From Imperialibacter sp040222385 (GTDB lineage: Bacteria; Bacteroidota; Bacteroidia; Cytophagales; Cyclobacteriaceae), in NCBI RefSeq assembly GCF_040222385.1, contig NZ_JAVKDF010000022.1:248001-312000 (forward strand): a DNA stretch of 64,000 nucleotides, in the 5' to 3' direction. The position numbers and the translations under genes were made by a program. The first letter of the stretch is position 1, and each line of letters begins with the position of its first letter. Positions 54,001 through 61,907 of this stretch are shown piece by piece. The notes beneath the pieces are model-generated. The model had not been told where the DNA came from and searched no databases. It saw only the letters and a program-made list of their open reading frames with translations.

Positions 54001-55166
54001 GTATCAAACTGGAGCAAACTACTGACAATGTTTATGTTTCCGTTTTCGACAATGGCACTGGGATAAAAAGGGAACACTTAACGACTATCTTTGAGCCCTT
54101 TTTTAGTTATGATGAAGGAAAACATTCTACCGGAACAGGTATCGGCCTCTCCCTGAGCAAGAGCCTGATCGAATTGCACCACGGATCAATAGGCGTAGAA
54201 AGTATTGAGGGACAGTTTGCAAGATTTACACTGACGCTTCCTCTAGGCAATATTCATTTCAAACCTACCGAGGTTGTGGAAGGAAAGATAGAAGTGCCTG
54301 TAGCCTCACCCCGTGGCTCAAATGTGCTCGGCCCGCCAGTGGTTACCCTACCCGAACCTGTGCAGCACTCTGACGACACGCCGACAGTTTTGATTGTGGA
54401 AGACAACAGGGAGGTATCAGCCTATATTCAATCTATTCTGGAAAAAGACTTCAAAATACAGATAGCATTCAATGGCAAAGAGGGGCTTGAGAAAGCGTTG
54501 AAGACGAACCCTAACCTCGTCATTTCTGATTTGATGATGCCTGTGATGGATGGCATTGCTCTTTGCAATGCGCTTCGGCAAACAGAAGCGACCTCTCATA
54601 TCCCAATTATCTTGTTAACAGCAAGAACTTCAGAGGTATATAAGATTGAGGGACTGGAAACAGGTGCGGATGATTACATCACAAAACCATTCAATAGCAA
54701 AGTGCTGGCACTCAAGGTGCGGAATTTGCTGGACGGAAGAAAGAAGCTGATGGAAATGTTTGCAGACAATAAGACTTTGACGCTGGAACCTACAAGTATC
54801 ACTGTAACTTCAAGAGATGAAATATTTATCAATCAAGCGCTTAAGAGTGTTGAGTCGAACATATCTAATACCAACTACTCTGTTGATGACCTGTGCAAAG
54901 ACGTGGGGATGAGCAAAGCCACTTTGTTTAGAAAATTGAAAGCCTTGACAGGCCAGTCGGCCAATGAAGTAATACGAACGATCAGGCTTAAGAGGGCTGC
55001 GCAAATATTGGCGGAGGGCGACTTTTCAATCTCGGAAGTGGCTTACATGGTTGGCTTCAATGATCCCAAGTACTTCAGAAATTGCTTTAAGAAAGTTTTT
55101 AGCCAGAGCCCGTCTGAATATGCCGACCAGATGAAGACCGGCGAGTCAAAAGATATAGCGAGCTGA
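51093..55166 (+). CDS. Hybrid two-component system protein (sensor kinase plus receiver plus AraC regulator)
   Basis: About 1357 residues from the ATG at 51093. Signal peptide (LPLAVLGQGKN); two seven-bladed propellers made of reg_prop repeats in the periplasm (HKDSKGYLWVGTEDGLNRYN repeated about fourteen times, for example DSRGTLWVST, DSKGRFWIGTEGG, DSQGHLWISTSNG); a Y_Y_Y domain at about 700-765 (YAYRLIGFDDKW); one membrane helix near 785; a HisKA domain with H in FFTNISHEFRTPLTLI near 841; HATPase (NLLSNAFKKIP, GTGIGLSLSKSLI); receiver with D in LVISDLMMPVMDG near 1146; and an AraC helix-turn-helix at the end (ISEVAYMVGFNDPKYFRNCF). It senses a glycan and probably activates the divergent SusCD operon. 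Confidence 0.95.
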   Translation: MKPFYLLSLFFGICSLLPLAVLGQGKNESFSSLSVEQGLSSVTISAIHKDSKGYLWVGTEDGLNRYNGYEFKIYRNDPSDEYTLLTNRVLSIFEDSRGTLWVSTAKGTLHRYNRELDTFIRIPEFNNLVINDIREDSEQRVWFVGTTIKSLYLPDNSWTDHTNNFKGRLSIIGIEQIHKSDFWIAADTALYRWNRKTGNLKVYAHDPKDPNSLGYNYLYSIAKDDSGNLWIATRGGGLDKFDVQSSRFTHYRTSETRENGPLVNVVRTVCPDGNYIWAGTENGGLSRLDIRTTKFEHHVADKDYPKSISDNSIKALYKDNEGRLWIGTFSFGLSVIDPYQNKFTSFKAAYQNTVVNALYKDSKGRFWIGTEGGIMKLHKGNTSYYLNDPIESGQNGIPVLAIYEDRDHNIWVGTWAEGVFVFNETTQNFDRYATAGNSSQDLSNQNVYAVRQDRQSANILMGTYYGLNLLSSKDQNSFTHIVDSTWAEDASINNLRIIFEDKHFNTWIGTNSGLKLYNSEKVKMEPVFSESENYSENILSVIFCLFEDSKGRLWAGTESGLYHLKSKDTFERYTIDNGLTNHNIKGILEDSQGHLWISTSNGMSVFDPENETFKNYDDSDGLLVNGFKGNSSFKDADGLLYFGGSNGIITFNPSEILDNPHPPLVVLEDFKVFNKSVSVNSEDSILTRHISETKELSLESDFNIFSIEYAALNMSASDKNQYAYRLIGFDDKWNFVGETRSTTYTNLDPGRYVFEVKASNNDGVWNNDPTRLTITVLPAWWETSWAYLGYITIVISLLYLFRRITLIRAHFINDLRLERLKLESVERLNKTKLQFFTNISHEFRTPLTLIIGPIQNLIDSEGIEKGVKGKLQSVNHNVLRLHKLVNQLLDFRKVESGNMKVTAMESNLVSFIKEIKYSFDTLAEEMNADFTLQSSHEEIMVWFDPDQMEKVIFNLLSNAFKKIPKKGVVSIKLEQTTDNVYVSVFDNGTGIKREHLTTIFEPFFSYDEGKHSTGTGIGLSLSKSLIELHHGSIGVESIEGQFARFTLTLPLGNIHFKPTEVVEGKIEVPVASPRGSNVLGPPVVTLPEPVQHSDDTPTVLIVEDNREVSAYIQSILEKDFKIQIAFNGKEGLEKALKTNPNLVISDLMMPVMDGIALCNALRQTEATSHIPIILLTARTSEVYKIEGLETGADDYITKPFNSKVLALKVRNLLDGRKKLMEMFADNKTLTLEPTSITVTSRDEIFINQALKSVESNISNTNYSVDDLCKDVGMSKATLFRKLKALTGQSANEVIRTIRLKRAAQILAEGDFSISEVAYMVGFNDPKYFRNCFKKVFSQSPSEYADQMKTGESKDIAS

Positions 55167-55190
55167 AAGCCTGCCCGGCTTATTTTTTTC
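55167..55190 (+). terminator. Terminator of the hybrid sensor gene
   Basis: AAGCC at 55167-55171 pairs with GGCTT at 55177-55181, followed by A and a run of seven T. The hairpin begins at the stop codon and overlaps the 3' end of the convergent gene. Confidence 0.55.
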
Positions 55191-56079
55191 CGTAGGTACT
55201 CAGTGCTTCGTTGTCTCCAATTGACGATAATATAGCCTGCAGGCCTGAAAGGTTGCGCTGCAAAACAATCGCCACATCCTCATCTTCGATATGCCCCAGG
55301 ACACCAATCTGGCCTTTGAAGCCGACTTTTGTCAGGTAAGCCATCATCTCGGTTTCCCTGTCCCCGGAACCGATGGGCAATATTTTGGGGCCTTCTCTTT
55401 TCATGCCATTCAGGTTTACCGCCCATAAATAGGGGAGTGCTGCATCGATAATGTCAGTATACCTGTCGAGTTGCTCATGGGCATGATGGAAGTTGTAGAT
55501 GATGCCTACATCTTTAAAGCCGCTGGCCTCAATTACCTTCACCTGATTGGCGGGCTCTCCAAGCCAGTCGCCATGGTTATAAAGTGCTATGGTACACCCA
55601 ACCTCTGTAGCTTTTGCGTGAAGATAGTCCAGCATCTCTTTGGATTTGCGAACTTTCGCCTCTTCATCAAGCCCTTCCAGAAAATTGGCATGAAAGCCAA
55701 CCCATAGCTGCGTTTTCAATTTGGTTTCCTTTAGATAGCTAAGTAGCTCGAGGTTGGCGCTGCTAAGCTGCTGAGGGCTATCTGTATTGGCATCTATCCA
55801 GATCCAAACAGCATTGACTTTGATGTTGTTCTTTTTTGCCAGCTTCCACTCTTCCACCGAAGTGGCCAAATGTTCCGCCCTCCAATCGTAGGCATATGAC
55901 TTGAAACCCAATTCTTTAAGCATCGCTATTCTGTCGGCCGGGCTGCGGTGTTTGATATCGTAGGGCACAATGCACCAGGCAAAGAGGTTGCTCTTACTGT
56001 AGATACTTTGGGCTGTTGCGTTGCTGAGAAGCATCAGAGCAAGACTAACGGTGGCAGCAATGGTCTTGAAAGATTTCAT
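55180..56079 (-). CDS. Exported TIM-barrel sugar epimerase/isomerase-like protein
   Basis: About 299 residues from the ATG at 56079; the upstream Met at 56097 adds six residues and spoils the signal. Signal peptide MKSFKTIAATVSLALMLLSN-ATAQ. The barrel follows the xylose-isomerase-like (AP_endonuc_2) fold: KHRSPADRIAMLKELGFKSY, KVNAVWIWIDAN, CTIALYNHGDWLGEPANQV, VGIIYNFHHAHEQLDRY and LPIGSGDRETEMMAYL, which provide metal ligands (Glu, His). Substrate likely a keto-sugar or hexose derivative in the periplasm. Location beside SusCD and the sensor supports sugar metabolism. Confidence 0.78.
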   Translation of the reverse strand: MKSFKTIAATVSLALMLLSNATAQSIYSKSNLFAWCIVPYDIKHRSPADRIAMLKELGFKSYAYDWRAEHLATSVEEWKLAKKNNIKVNAVWIWIDANTDSPQQLSSANLELLSYLKETKLKTQLWVGFHANFLEGLDEEAKVRKSKEMLDYLHAKATEVGCTIALYNHGDWLGEPANQVKVIEASGFKDVGIIYNFHHAHEQLDRYTDIIDAALPYLWAVNLNGMKREGPKILPIGSGDRETEMMAYLTKVGFKGQIGVLGHIEDEDVAIVLQRNLSGLQAILSSIGDNEALSTYGKK

Positions 56080-56147
56080 ATTTAAGCAGTTTGGCATATC
56101 ACCAAAGATAGGCGCTACTGCGACATAAACCTTTTAATAAACCAAAA

Positions 56148-56175
56148 GCCCCGTCCAAAATCGTTTGAACGGGGC
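56148..56175 (-). terminator. Terminator after the DUF2911 gene
   Basis: GCCCCGT at 56148-56154 pairs with ACGGGGC at 56169-56175. On the minus strand the hairpin is followed by TTTTGGTTTATT. It separates the DUF2911 gene from the epimerase gene. Confidence 0.7.
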
Positions 56176-56202
56176 CATAAGGTTTTTTGGAAGTTGTTGT
56201 TA

Positions 56203-56811
56203 CTACTTCAGCGTGCTGGTAAAGCCTTCCAGTTTTTGACTCACCTGAGTGTCGACCATAAAAGAAAGTCTTACTTTATCCCAAGCCATCGTTACTTTGG
56301 CTACTTTGTTGTCTTCAGCAGATACAGAGTAGGCAAGCCTTTCCATCGAGTCAGCTGCCATAACAGGAGTTGCTTTCACGGAAACAACATCATCTTTAGC
56401 TACTGCCTCTTCATCAATTTTTCCATCCTTCATGTAGGCAAATACTGAATTGCCTTTGCTGTTCAAGTGGATCGTCCACTCACCAGATGCCTGCGGAGTG
56501 ATGAAAACAGGGTATTTACCTGCTCCTACATTTTTTCCACCGATACTCACACTAGTGCTGAATTCAATTGTCGTTGGGCCGTTGGCACCTGCTCTCCAGG
56601 TTACACCGTACTTTTCCAGGTCACCAAAAACTTTTCTGCCTTTTACTGCTGGCGATGAATAGTCAACGCTAATTTTTGTAAAGCCAACATTCTGCGAAAC
56701 ATAACCTGCTGGGCTGGGCGCAGGAGCTTGAAGCTGAGCCATTACACTCTGGCTCGCCGTAGCGAATAGGATAACAGCCAATACACCAAAAAATAATTTA
56801 ACGTTTTTCAT
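56203..56811 (-). CDS. DUF2911 exported protein
   Basis: 202 residues. Signal peptide ending SVMAQ. The mature part follows DUF2911: ISVDYSSPAVKGRKVFG, LEKYGVTWRAGANGPTTIEF, VSIGGKNVGAGKYPVFITPQ, WTIHLNSKGNSVFAY and a C-terminal strand pair with VAKVTMAWDKVRLSF. Members are secreted beta-sandwich proteins of about 190 residues found in most Bacteroidota, with unknown role. It stands alone between terminators and has its own promoter box. Confidence 0.85.
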   Translation of the reverse strand: MKNVKLFFGVLAVILFATASQSVMAQLQAPAPSPAGYVSQNVGFTKISVDYSSPAVKGRKVFGDLEKYGVTWRAGANGPTTIEFSTSVSIGGKNVGAGKYPVFITPQASGEWTIHLNSKGNSVFAYMKDGKIDEEAVAKDDVVSVKATPVMAADSMERLAYSVSAEDNKVAKVTMAWDKVRLSFMVDTQVSQKLEGFTSTLK

Positions 56812-56849
56812 TACTTATAAGGGTTTTAGTTAATAACAGGTTAATTGAT

Positions 56850-56857
56850 CAAATATA
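56850..56857 (-). promoter_or_regulatory. Promoter box of the DUF2911 gene
   Basis: Minus-strand TATATTTG, a perfect TAnnTTTG, 38 bases before the ATG at 56811 and just past the stop of the upstream operon. Confidence 0.4.
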
Positions 56858-58078
56858 CTAGAGTTCTTTGAGTGCTATCATTGCCGTGTTGACGGCATTG
56901 TCGGAAGTCCATGCAATAATAAGGCTTTTTCCGTCAGAAGTCAGCTGTGGAAACCCTGTCTTCCTTTCGGTTGAAATCTCTGTGATATCCCATTCTTCAA
57001 GCCGCTGACCATCTATAGTGAACACAGCTACTTTCAAAACGCCGGTTTCTTCCACTATCTCGATCCAGCTTACGGCCACATAGTCTTTGTCGATAAGTTT
57101 GACGTCTGCTCTTCCAACAGTCGACTTATGGCTGACTTTGATAGGTACGGAGGGATGCTCTCCCGCATCACCCGACAGCGACAGCTGCACCTTGGGGGTC
57201 TCATCGGCTGCTGTAAACCAAACAACTGCCACCTGCTCATCTATAGCATCCGACTGAGGGCCATTTACCGGACAGGCCATGATGTCCCAGCCATCCTCCC
57301 CAAGCAGGCTGGGCTCTGTCCATCCTTCTTCTGTCCATCGCACCTCGGCTATATCTCTCACTTCGTCAGCGGAGCGATCCCGGTAGAAGGTTACCAGGCC
57401 ATGGTCACTTAAAACAGAACTTGTCTGGCAACAATCGCAAACCCGTTCGTCGAGCAGCTCTTCTCCTTCAACATGCCCGTCAACGGCCACATAGCCGCCC
57501 ATAAGGGTCATTTCGTTACTGAGGTCGTGTCCGCCATGTTCGCTGGCAGGTGGATACTTGCGCCCGTCGAGCCAGGAAGCAAACATACGGCCACTGGGGA
57601 AGGGGACAAGCGAAACGAAGCCATGTTCCCTTGGAAGGGTGTCGCTGTGCAAAGTCACCGGTGTGTTCCAAGAAGCACCGAAGTCCTGAGACCGACTGAC
57701 TTTTACGTGGTAGTTTGTGCCTCCCGTCCAGTTTTTCTCCAGCCAGTGTGCAGCCATTTTGCCATCTCCCCAGGAAATGACCGACGGGAAATCGGCCCAG
57801 TTGACAAACCAGTTGGTGTCTTCCGCCACTTTCACCGGTGCACTCCACTGTTGGTCAGCAAGTGTGGTGAAATGCAATGCTGCCGAAGAATCATTATCCA
57901 CTACATAAGAGAGGATAACCTTGCCGGAAAAGTCGGTTGACAAAAAGGGTAGGGAAGCTCCGCTTAGGTGAGCGGCCTCAAGCCGTTGTACCGGCATCCG
58001 CTCTTCACTCGGCGCTGGCGCACATCCTTTTAAAATCAATCCACCAACGATGATGGCTCCAAGTAACTCTTTCTTCAT
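56858..58078 (-). CDS. BNR/sialidase-like propeller lipoprotein in the copper efflux operon
   Basis: 406 residues. Lipobox LKGC. The rest is a six-bladed propeller with sialidase-like Asp boxes: SRSQDFGASWNTPVTLHS, LSGDAGEHPSVPI and TSDGKSLIIAWTSDN. A CDCC pair occurs in DERVCDCCQTSS. The catalytic Arg triad of true sialidases is not evident, so it is probably a binding protein. It is the last gene of the Cus-like operon, overlapping the thioredoxin gene by four bases; the vicinal Cys pair may bind metal or be a thioredoxin target. Confidence 0.65.
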   Translation of the reverse strand: MKKELLGAIIVGGLILKGCAPAPSEERMPVQRLEAAHLSGASLPFLSTDFSGKVILSYVVDNDSSAALHFTTLADQQWSAPVKVAEDTNWFVNWADFPSVISWGDGKMAAHWLEKNWTGGTNYHVKVSRSQDFGASWNTPVTLHSDTLPREHGFVSLVPFPSGRMFASWLDGRKYPPASEHGGHDLSNEMTLMGGYVAVDGHVEGEELLDERVCDCCQTSSVLSDHGLVTFYRDRSADEVRDIAEVRWTEEGWTEPSLLGEDGWDIMACPVNGPQSDAIDEQVAVVWFTAADETPKVQLSLSGDAGEHPSVPIKVSHKSTVGRADVKLIDKDYVAVSWIEIVEETGVLKVAVFTIDGQRLEEWDITEISTERKTGFPQLTSDGKSLIIAWTSDNAVNTAMIALKEL

Positions 58079-58599
58079 AGCTTATTTGTCTCGTTAATTA
58101 GCTTAATGCTTTCAGGGCTGTCCCATTCCCGTGCGCCGGTTTCTTTGAATACCAGCTTTCCCTGCTCATCGAAAATGAAAGTAGTAGGCAAGGCAAATAT
58201 TTCCAAAATACCCAAGTCGGCTTCTGTGGCAACAATATTAAAAGAATAGCTACTCTTCTCTCTAAATTTCGATATCCTGTCAAGCTTTTCATCCGAGGCT
58301 GCCAGCATCACGACGTTTTTCGCCGCAAGTAATTCGGTTGCTCTTTCAATGGAAGGCATTTCGGCCAAACAAGGCTTGCACCAGGTAGCCCAGAAATTGA
58401 CAAAGACCCTCTTGCCTGCCAAAGTGGTGACATCCAACTCGCTACCGTCGAGGTTTCGAAGCTTCAGTGTAGCAAGAGAAATGTCTTTCGCAGCCAGCTT
58501 TTGTCCGGAGGACGTCGCTGTGCCAGACTTGTTTCCGTCGCTACAGGCAGCCAACATAAAAACCGCACAGACCAATACTATATGAATAACTCTCATCAT
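58075..58599 (-). CDS. TlpA-like thiol-disulfide lipoprotein
   Basis: 174 residues. Lipobox LAAC. Thioredoxin fold with the redox motif in VNFWATWCKPCLAEMPS (WCKPC), the cis-proline in FALPTTFIFDEQGKL, and the central insert typical of TlpA/ResA (SDEKLDRISKFREKSSY). It reduces disulfides in the periplasm, for example in cytochrome c or copper proteins. Its start is directly after the stop of the metal-binding lipoprotein gene, so the two genes are expressed together. Confidence 0.9.
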   Translation of the reverse strand: MMRVIHIVLVCAVFMLAACSDGNKSGTATSSGQKLAAKDISLATLKLRNLDGSELDVTTLAGKRVFVNFWATWCKPCLAEMPSIERATELLAAKNVVMLAASDEKLDRISKFREKSSYSFNIVATEADLGILEIFALPTTFIFDEQGKLVFKETGAREWDSPESIKLINETNKL

Positions 58600-58860
58600 T
58601 TACTTTTCTGCAGGAGTTTCTTCAACCGCAACGAGGTCCATTTTGCAAACAGGACACTTGCCAGGTTTATCGCTGGCGCTGCCTTCGCATTTCATAGGAC
58701 AAATATATGAAGCGGCTACCACAGTAGTGTCGGAGGCAGCTGTTTCGTGCTGATGGGCGTCATCATGTGTCGCTGCTTCTTCAGTAGTTTTTGGGTTGCT
58801 GTTGCATGCACTCAATGCCAATGCTGCAGCAAAAAGGGAAGTCAATACAATGTTTCTCAT
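58600..58860 (-). CDS. Small heavy-metal-binding lipoprotein
   Basis: 86 residues. Lipobox LSAC, then a His-rich linker (HDDAHQHE) and a heavy-metal-binding domain: YICPMKCEGSASDKPGKCPVCKMDLV, with Cys, Met and Cys-x2-Cys as likely copper or silver ligands. The same domain sits at the start of the CusB-like protein upstream. It may hand metal to the pump or buffer it in the periplasm. Confidence 0.85.
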   Translation of the reverse strand: MRNIVLTSLFAAALALSACNSNPKTTEEAATHDDAHQHETAASDTTVVAASYICPMKCEGSASDKPGKCPVCKMDLVAVEETPAEK

Positions 58861-58885
58861 AATAGCGATTAAAATTAGTTAATAA

Positions 58886-60670
58886 TTATTTTACAGGGGT
58901 AATTGTTCTTTCTACAGACCCGCAGGAGAGCATAGCATCTCCATAATAGGGGTTTCTTATTTCTTTCTCCAGGCTGAGCCAGTCAGCACCTTTGTTGCTG
59001 TCGGCCATAGGGCAATGTTGCTGATAGAAGATCGTGTTCGCTACGCCAAATTGCTCCACTGCCTGAATGAGTGCAGAAGAAAGGGGCACGAAGGCTACTC
59101 TCTGAGTGGCCAGTTCGCCGGAGTTGGCGATCAACTTTAGGTTTTCTTCCAACAACTCCAGTGTGCTCATCCAGGCCATATGAGCCTGGTGGTCGCTCAA
59201 GAGCTTCATGTCAATTTTCGATAACTTTTCCTTTGCTGCTCCCGCCAGTTTTTGAGCCTTTTCGGGGTCGTCGTTGACCAACTCATTCTTCAAACTGATG
59301 TAAGCCATGGCGAAATCCGTCAGCTGGTTTCTGAATGCCGCAGGCACACCCGAACCGGATTGACTCCCGGCTGTTTTCTGAGCGGTCAGCATTACCATGT
59401 GATCATGATTAAAGGCCGCCTTACCATCAGGCTGACGATTCATCATGCTGGGCTTGCCTGCCAGCTGTGCGGCTGCGTCGATGCTGAATGTGCCATTGAC
59501 TGCAATCTCTTCGCCGTTTTCGAGCCCTTCCTTCACTATGTAACTATCGCCAAGGGCGGGCCCAAGCACCACCTCTCTGATGACAAAGCTAACTGACTGG
59601 CTGCTGGCTACTTTTACATACACCACCGACCGCTGGCCTGTCCACATCACTGCAGTTTTGGGAACGATGATATTTTCAGCCTTGCCGGGAAGGTTGGCTT
59701 CCAACGTACCCGACACAAACATTTCAGGCTTCAGCTTCGATGCACTGTTCTTCACTTCCACTCTTGCTTTTGCCACCCTCGTTTGGGCATCAATAATGGG
59801 ATCGATGAAAGAGATGTTGCCGCTGAAGGTTTCGCCTGGCAAAGACGCAACGGTAAAAGGTATCTTGTCGCCTTTTTTGACCCACGTCATATCCGATTCA
59901 TAAACATCAAAAAGCACCCATACGCTGGATAAATCGACTATTTCGTAGATCACCTGGCCCTGTGCGACGTGGTCATGCCGGTTCACTAGTTTGTTGGTTA
60001 CATAGCCAGAGTTATCAGCAAGCAAAGGAAACGATTCTTTGACGACGCCGCTTTCAAGTATTTCATCGATCTGGCTATTGGTCAGCTTCCAGTTCCTAAG
60101 CTTTTCTTTAGCTGCCTCCAGCAACTGCGGCTGGGTGGCCTTCATTTTCAATGCCTCCAAAAGCTCTTTTTGCGCATTCACAAGATCAGGAGAGTACAAA
60201 AAGGCGATGGTTTGCCCTTTCCGTACATATTCTCCCGTAAAATTGATGAGCAGCTTTTCAATGCGCCCGGGAATGTGAGATGTTTGCGAATAAATCAGGC
60301 GCTCGTCAGCCTGCACTTTGCCAATGAGCTTCACCGATTTGACTGACGCCATTGAGCCAACCACGGCGGTGCTCACGTTGGCAAGCTGCATAGCTACAGG
60401 CGACATGCTGATGGCCATTGGATCAATGCCTTCGTCCATGCCACTTTCAAGTGGGATGAGATCCATTCCGCAAATAGGGCATTGCCCAGGCTCATTTTGT
60501 CTGATCTGCGGATGCATCGAGCATGTCCATATCGTTTCTTCTGCTGAACCATGCTGATGGTCTTCATTTGCTGATATTTTTGGTGACCCTCCAAAAATAA
60601 GCCACCCAATCAATAGCCCCATTACCAGGGTAACCAGGCCGGTTATTACTGTTTTTTTATCTATTGTCAT
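58886..60670 (-). CDS. cusB-like: CusB-like RND periplasmic adaptor with metal-binding and DUF3347 domains
   Basis: 594 residues. Membrane anchor (VITGLVTLVMGLLIGWLIFG), heavy-metal-binding domain near residues 45-75 (IWTCSMHPQIRQNEPGQCPI, CGMDLIPLES), then the adaptor: lipoyl half (GRIEKLLINFTGEYVRKGQT), helical hairpin, beta-barrel (SVWVLFDVYESDMTWVKKGD), and membrane-proximal strands (NIIVPKTAVMWTGQRSVVYV). The last 150 residues are a DUF3347-like helical domain (VPAAFRNQLTDFAMAYISLK). CusB-type proteins bind Cu(I) or Ag(I) through Met residues and open the CusA pump. The gene is flanked by cusC-like and the small metal-binding lipoprotein. Confidence 0.92.
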   Translation of the reverse strand: MTIDKKTVITGLVTLVMGLLIGWLIFGGSPKISANEDHQHGSAEETIWTCSMHPQIRQNEPGQCPICGMDLIPLESGMDEGIDPMAISMSPVAMQLANVSTAVVGSMASVKSVKLIGKVQADERLIYSQTSHIPGRIEKLLINFTGEYVRKGQTIAFLYSPDLVNAQKELLEALKMKATQPQLLEAAKEKLRNWKLTNSQIDEILESGVVKESFPLLADNSGYVTNKLVNRHDHVAQGQVIYEIVDLSSVWVLFDVYESDMTWVKKGDKIPFTVASLPGETFSGNISFIDPIIDAQTRVAKARVEVKNSASKLKPEMFVSGTLEANLPGKAENIIVPKTAVMWTGQRSVVYVKVASSQSVSFVIREVVLGPALGDSYIVKEGLENGEEIAVNGTFSIDAAAQLAGKPSMMNRQPDGKAAFNHDHMVMLTAQKTAGSQSGSGVPAAFRNQLTDFAMAYISLKNELVNDDPEKAQKLAGAAKEKLSKIDMKLLSDHQAHMAWMSTLELLEENLKLIANSGELATQRVAFVPLSSALIQAVEQFGVANTIFYQQHCPMADSNKGADWLSLEKEIRNPYYGDAMLSCGSVERTITPVK

Positions 60671-60671
60671 T

Positions 60672-61907
60672 TCAATAAACTTTAGCTGTCACATAATACA
60701 ATTTGGCGAGTGCCGTCTGGTAAGCTGCGGCTGCCTCGACTTTCATTTTCCGATATTGCAGTAATTGTTGCTCCGTGGCCAGCACTTCTTCGAAAGCAGC
60801 TTCCGAATTGCTGTAGGCTGTGAAAAGAAGTTCCAGCATACGGTCAGTTTGAGCGGATTGTTCTTCGTAAAGACCTATCAACTCCCTTTGTTGAGCAAGA
60901 TCAAACCTTGTGACTTCGTAGTCGGTAGCAAGGGCATTGGCAGTCGCCTGCTTCTGAAAGGCATAGCCTTCCTGCATCAGTTGTGCCTCTTTCACAGCCG
61001 CCCGGTATTTCTTTCTGAAAATGGGGAGACTGACAGAAACCATTGGCATGATGGCATCCTTGCCGTTGTCGGCTGGCGGTGCAGCGCCTGCCGCTAAATC
61101 CGTCCTTTCACCAACGATGATGTAATCGACGCCGACGCCCAGTTTCGGAAGCCCCTGCTTGCGGGCTGCATATTCCGCCGCCTGACTCCCCTCAATTTTT
61201 AGCTCCAGTTCGGCTATCCGTGGGTGAGTGGCGGGCAATGAATCGTCGGCAGGCAGAGCCTCGTCCACTGCCAGTGAGTCGATAATAAATATGTGCTCAG
61301 CCACCTCCCGATTCAAAAGGTTGTTGAAGGTAGTTTTCAGCGACGCCTCTTCCTTGTCAAGAATAGTCAACCTGGTGTTGGCACTTTGGAGCATGATGTC
61401 TACCCTGAGCACGTCCACCATGCTGCCACCACCACTACTGAATTTTGCTGTCGCTATGGCCTTGTATGATTCCAGAAGCCGGATGTTCTCTGCTTCGATG
61501 GTCTTAAAGGCGTTGAGCTCGTAAAGTGGATAATAAGCCGCCGCCACCTGATAATACAGCCTGTTTCGGTCTTCCAAAAATGCCTGGTACTTCGACTCAG
61601 CCATCAAGGCAGCCACATGGCCCTGGGCCCTCAGCGTGCCAAACCAGGGGAACATTTGAGAAAGACTGAACCTGGCTCTTTGGGGCCCCACACGGGTTTC
61701 GATCATCTGGCCAAAAGCACTGACAGTGAGATTCGGATCCTGCAGGCCGCTTGCCTGCGACACCTGCTCGAGGGCTGCTTCAAATGCCTTGTGAGTTGCC
61801 TTCAGAGCAGGATTGTTCTCTGCGGCCATTTGCTGGTACTCCTCAAGCGTTTGTGCTTGTATTGCCCCGGCGGTCAAAATCAAGATGATATAGATGATGC
61901 TTTTCAT
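60672..61907 (-). CDS. cusC-like: TolC/CusC-like outer-membrane efflux protein
   Basis: About 411 residues from the ATG at 61907, which overlaps the CusA-like stop by four bases; the longer start at 61949 lacks a signal peptide. Signal peptide ending AIQAQ. Two copies of the OEP repeat with long helices: AENNPALKATHKAFEAALEQ, FSLSQMFPWFGTLRAQGHVA, KFSSGGGSMVDVLRVDIMLQ, and second-half matches such as PRIAELELKIEGSQAAEYAA and ATEQQLLQYRKMKVEAAAAY. It forms the outer-membrane channel of the tripartite pump. Confidence 0.9.
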   Translation of the reverse strand: MKSIIYIILILTAGAIQAQTLEEYQQMAAENNPALKATHKAFEAALEQVSQASGLQDPNLTVSAFGQMIETRVGPQRARFSLSQMFPWFGTLRAQGHVAALMAESKYQAFLEDRNRLYYQVAAAYYPLYELNAFKTIEAENIRLLESYKAIATAKFSSGGGSMVDVLRVDIMLQSANTRLTILDKEEASLKTTFNNLLNREVAEHIFIIDSLAVDEALPADDSLPATHPRIAELELKIEGSQAAEYAARKQGLPKLGVGVDYIIVGERTDLAAGAAPPADNGKDAIMPMVSVSLPIFRKKYRAAVKEAQLMQEGYAFQKQATANALATDYEVTRFDLAQQRELIGLYEEQSAQTDRMLELLFTAYSNSEAAFEEVLATEQQLLQYRKMKVEAAAAYQTALAKLYYVTAKVY

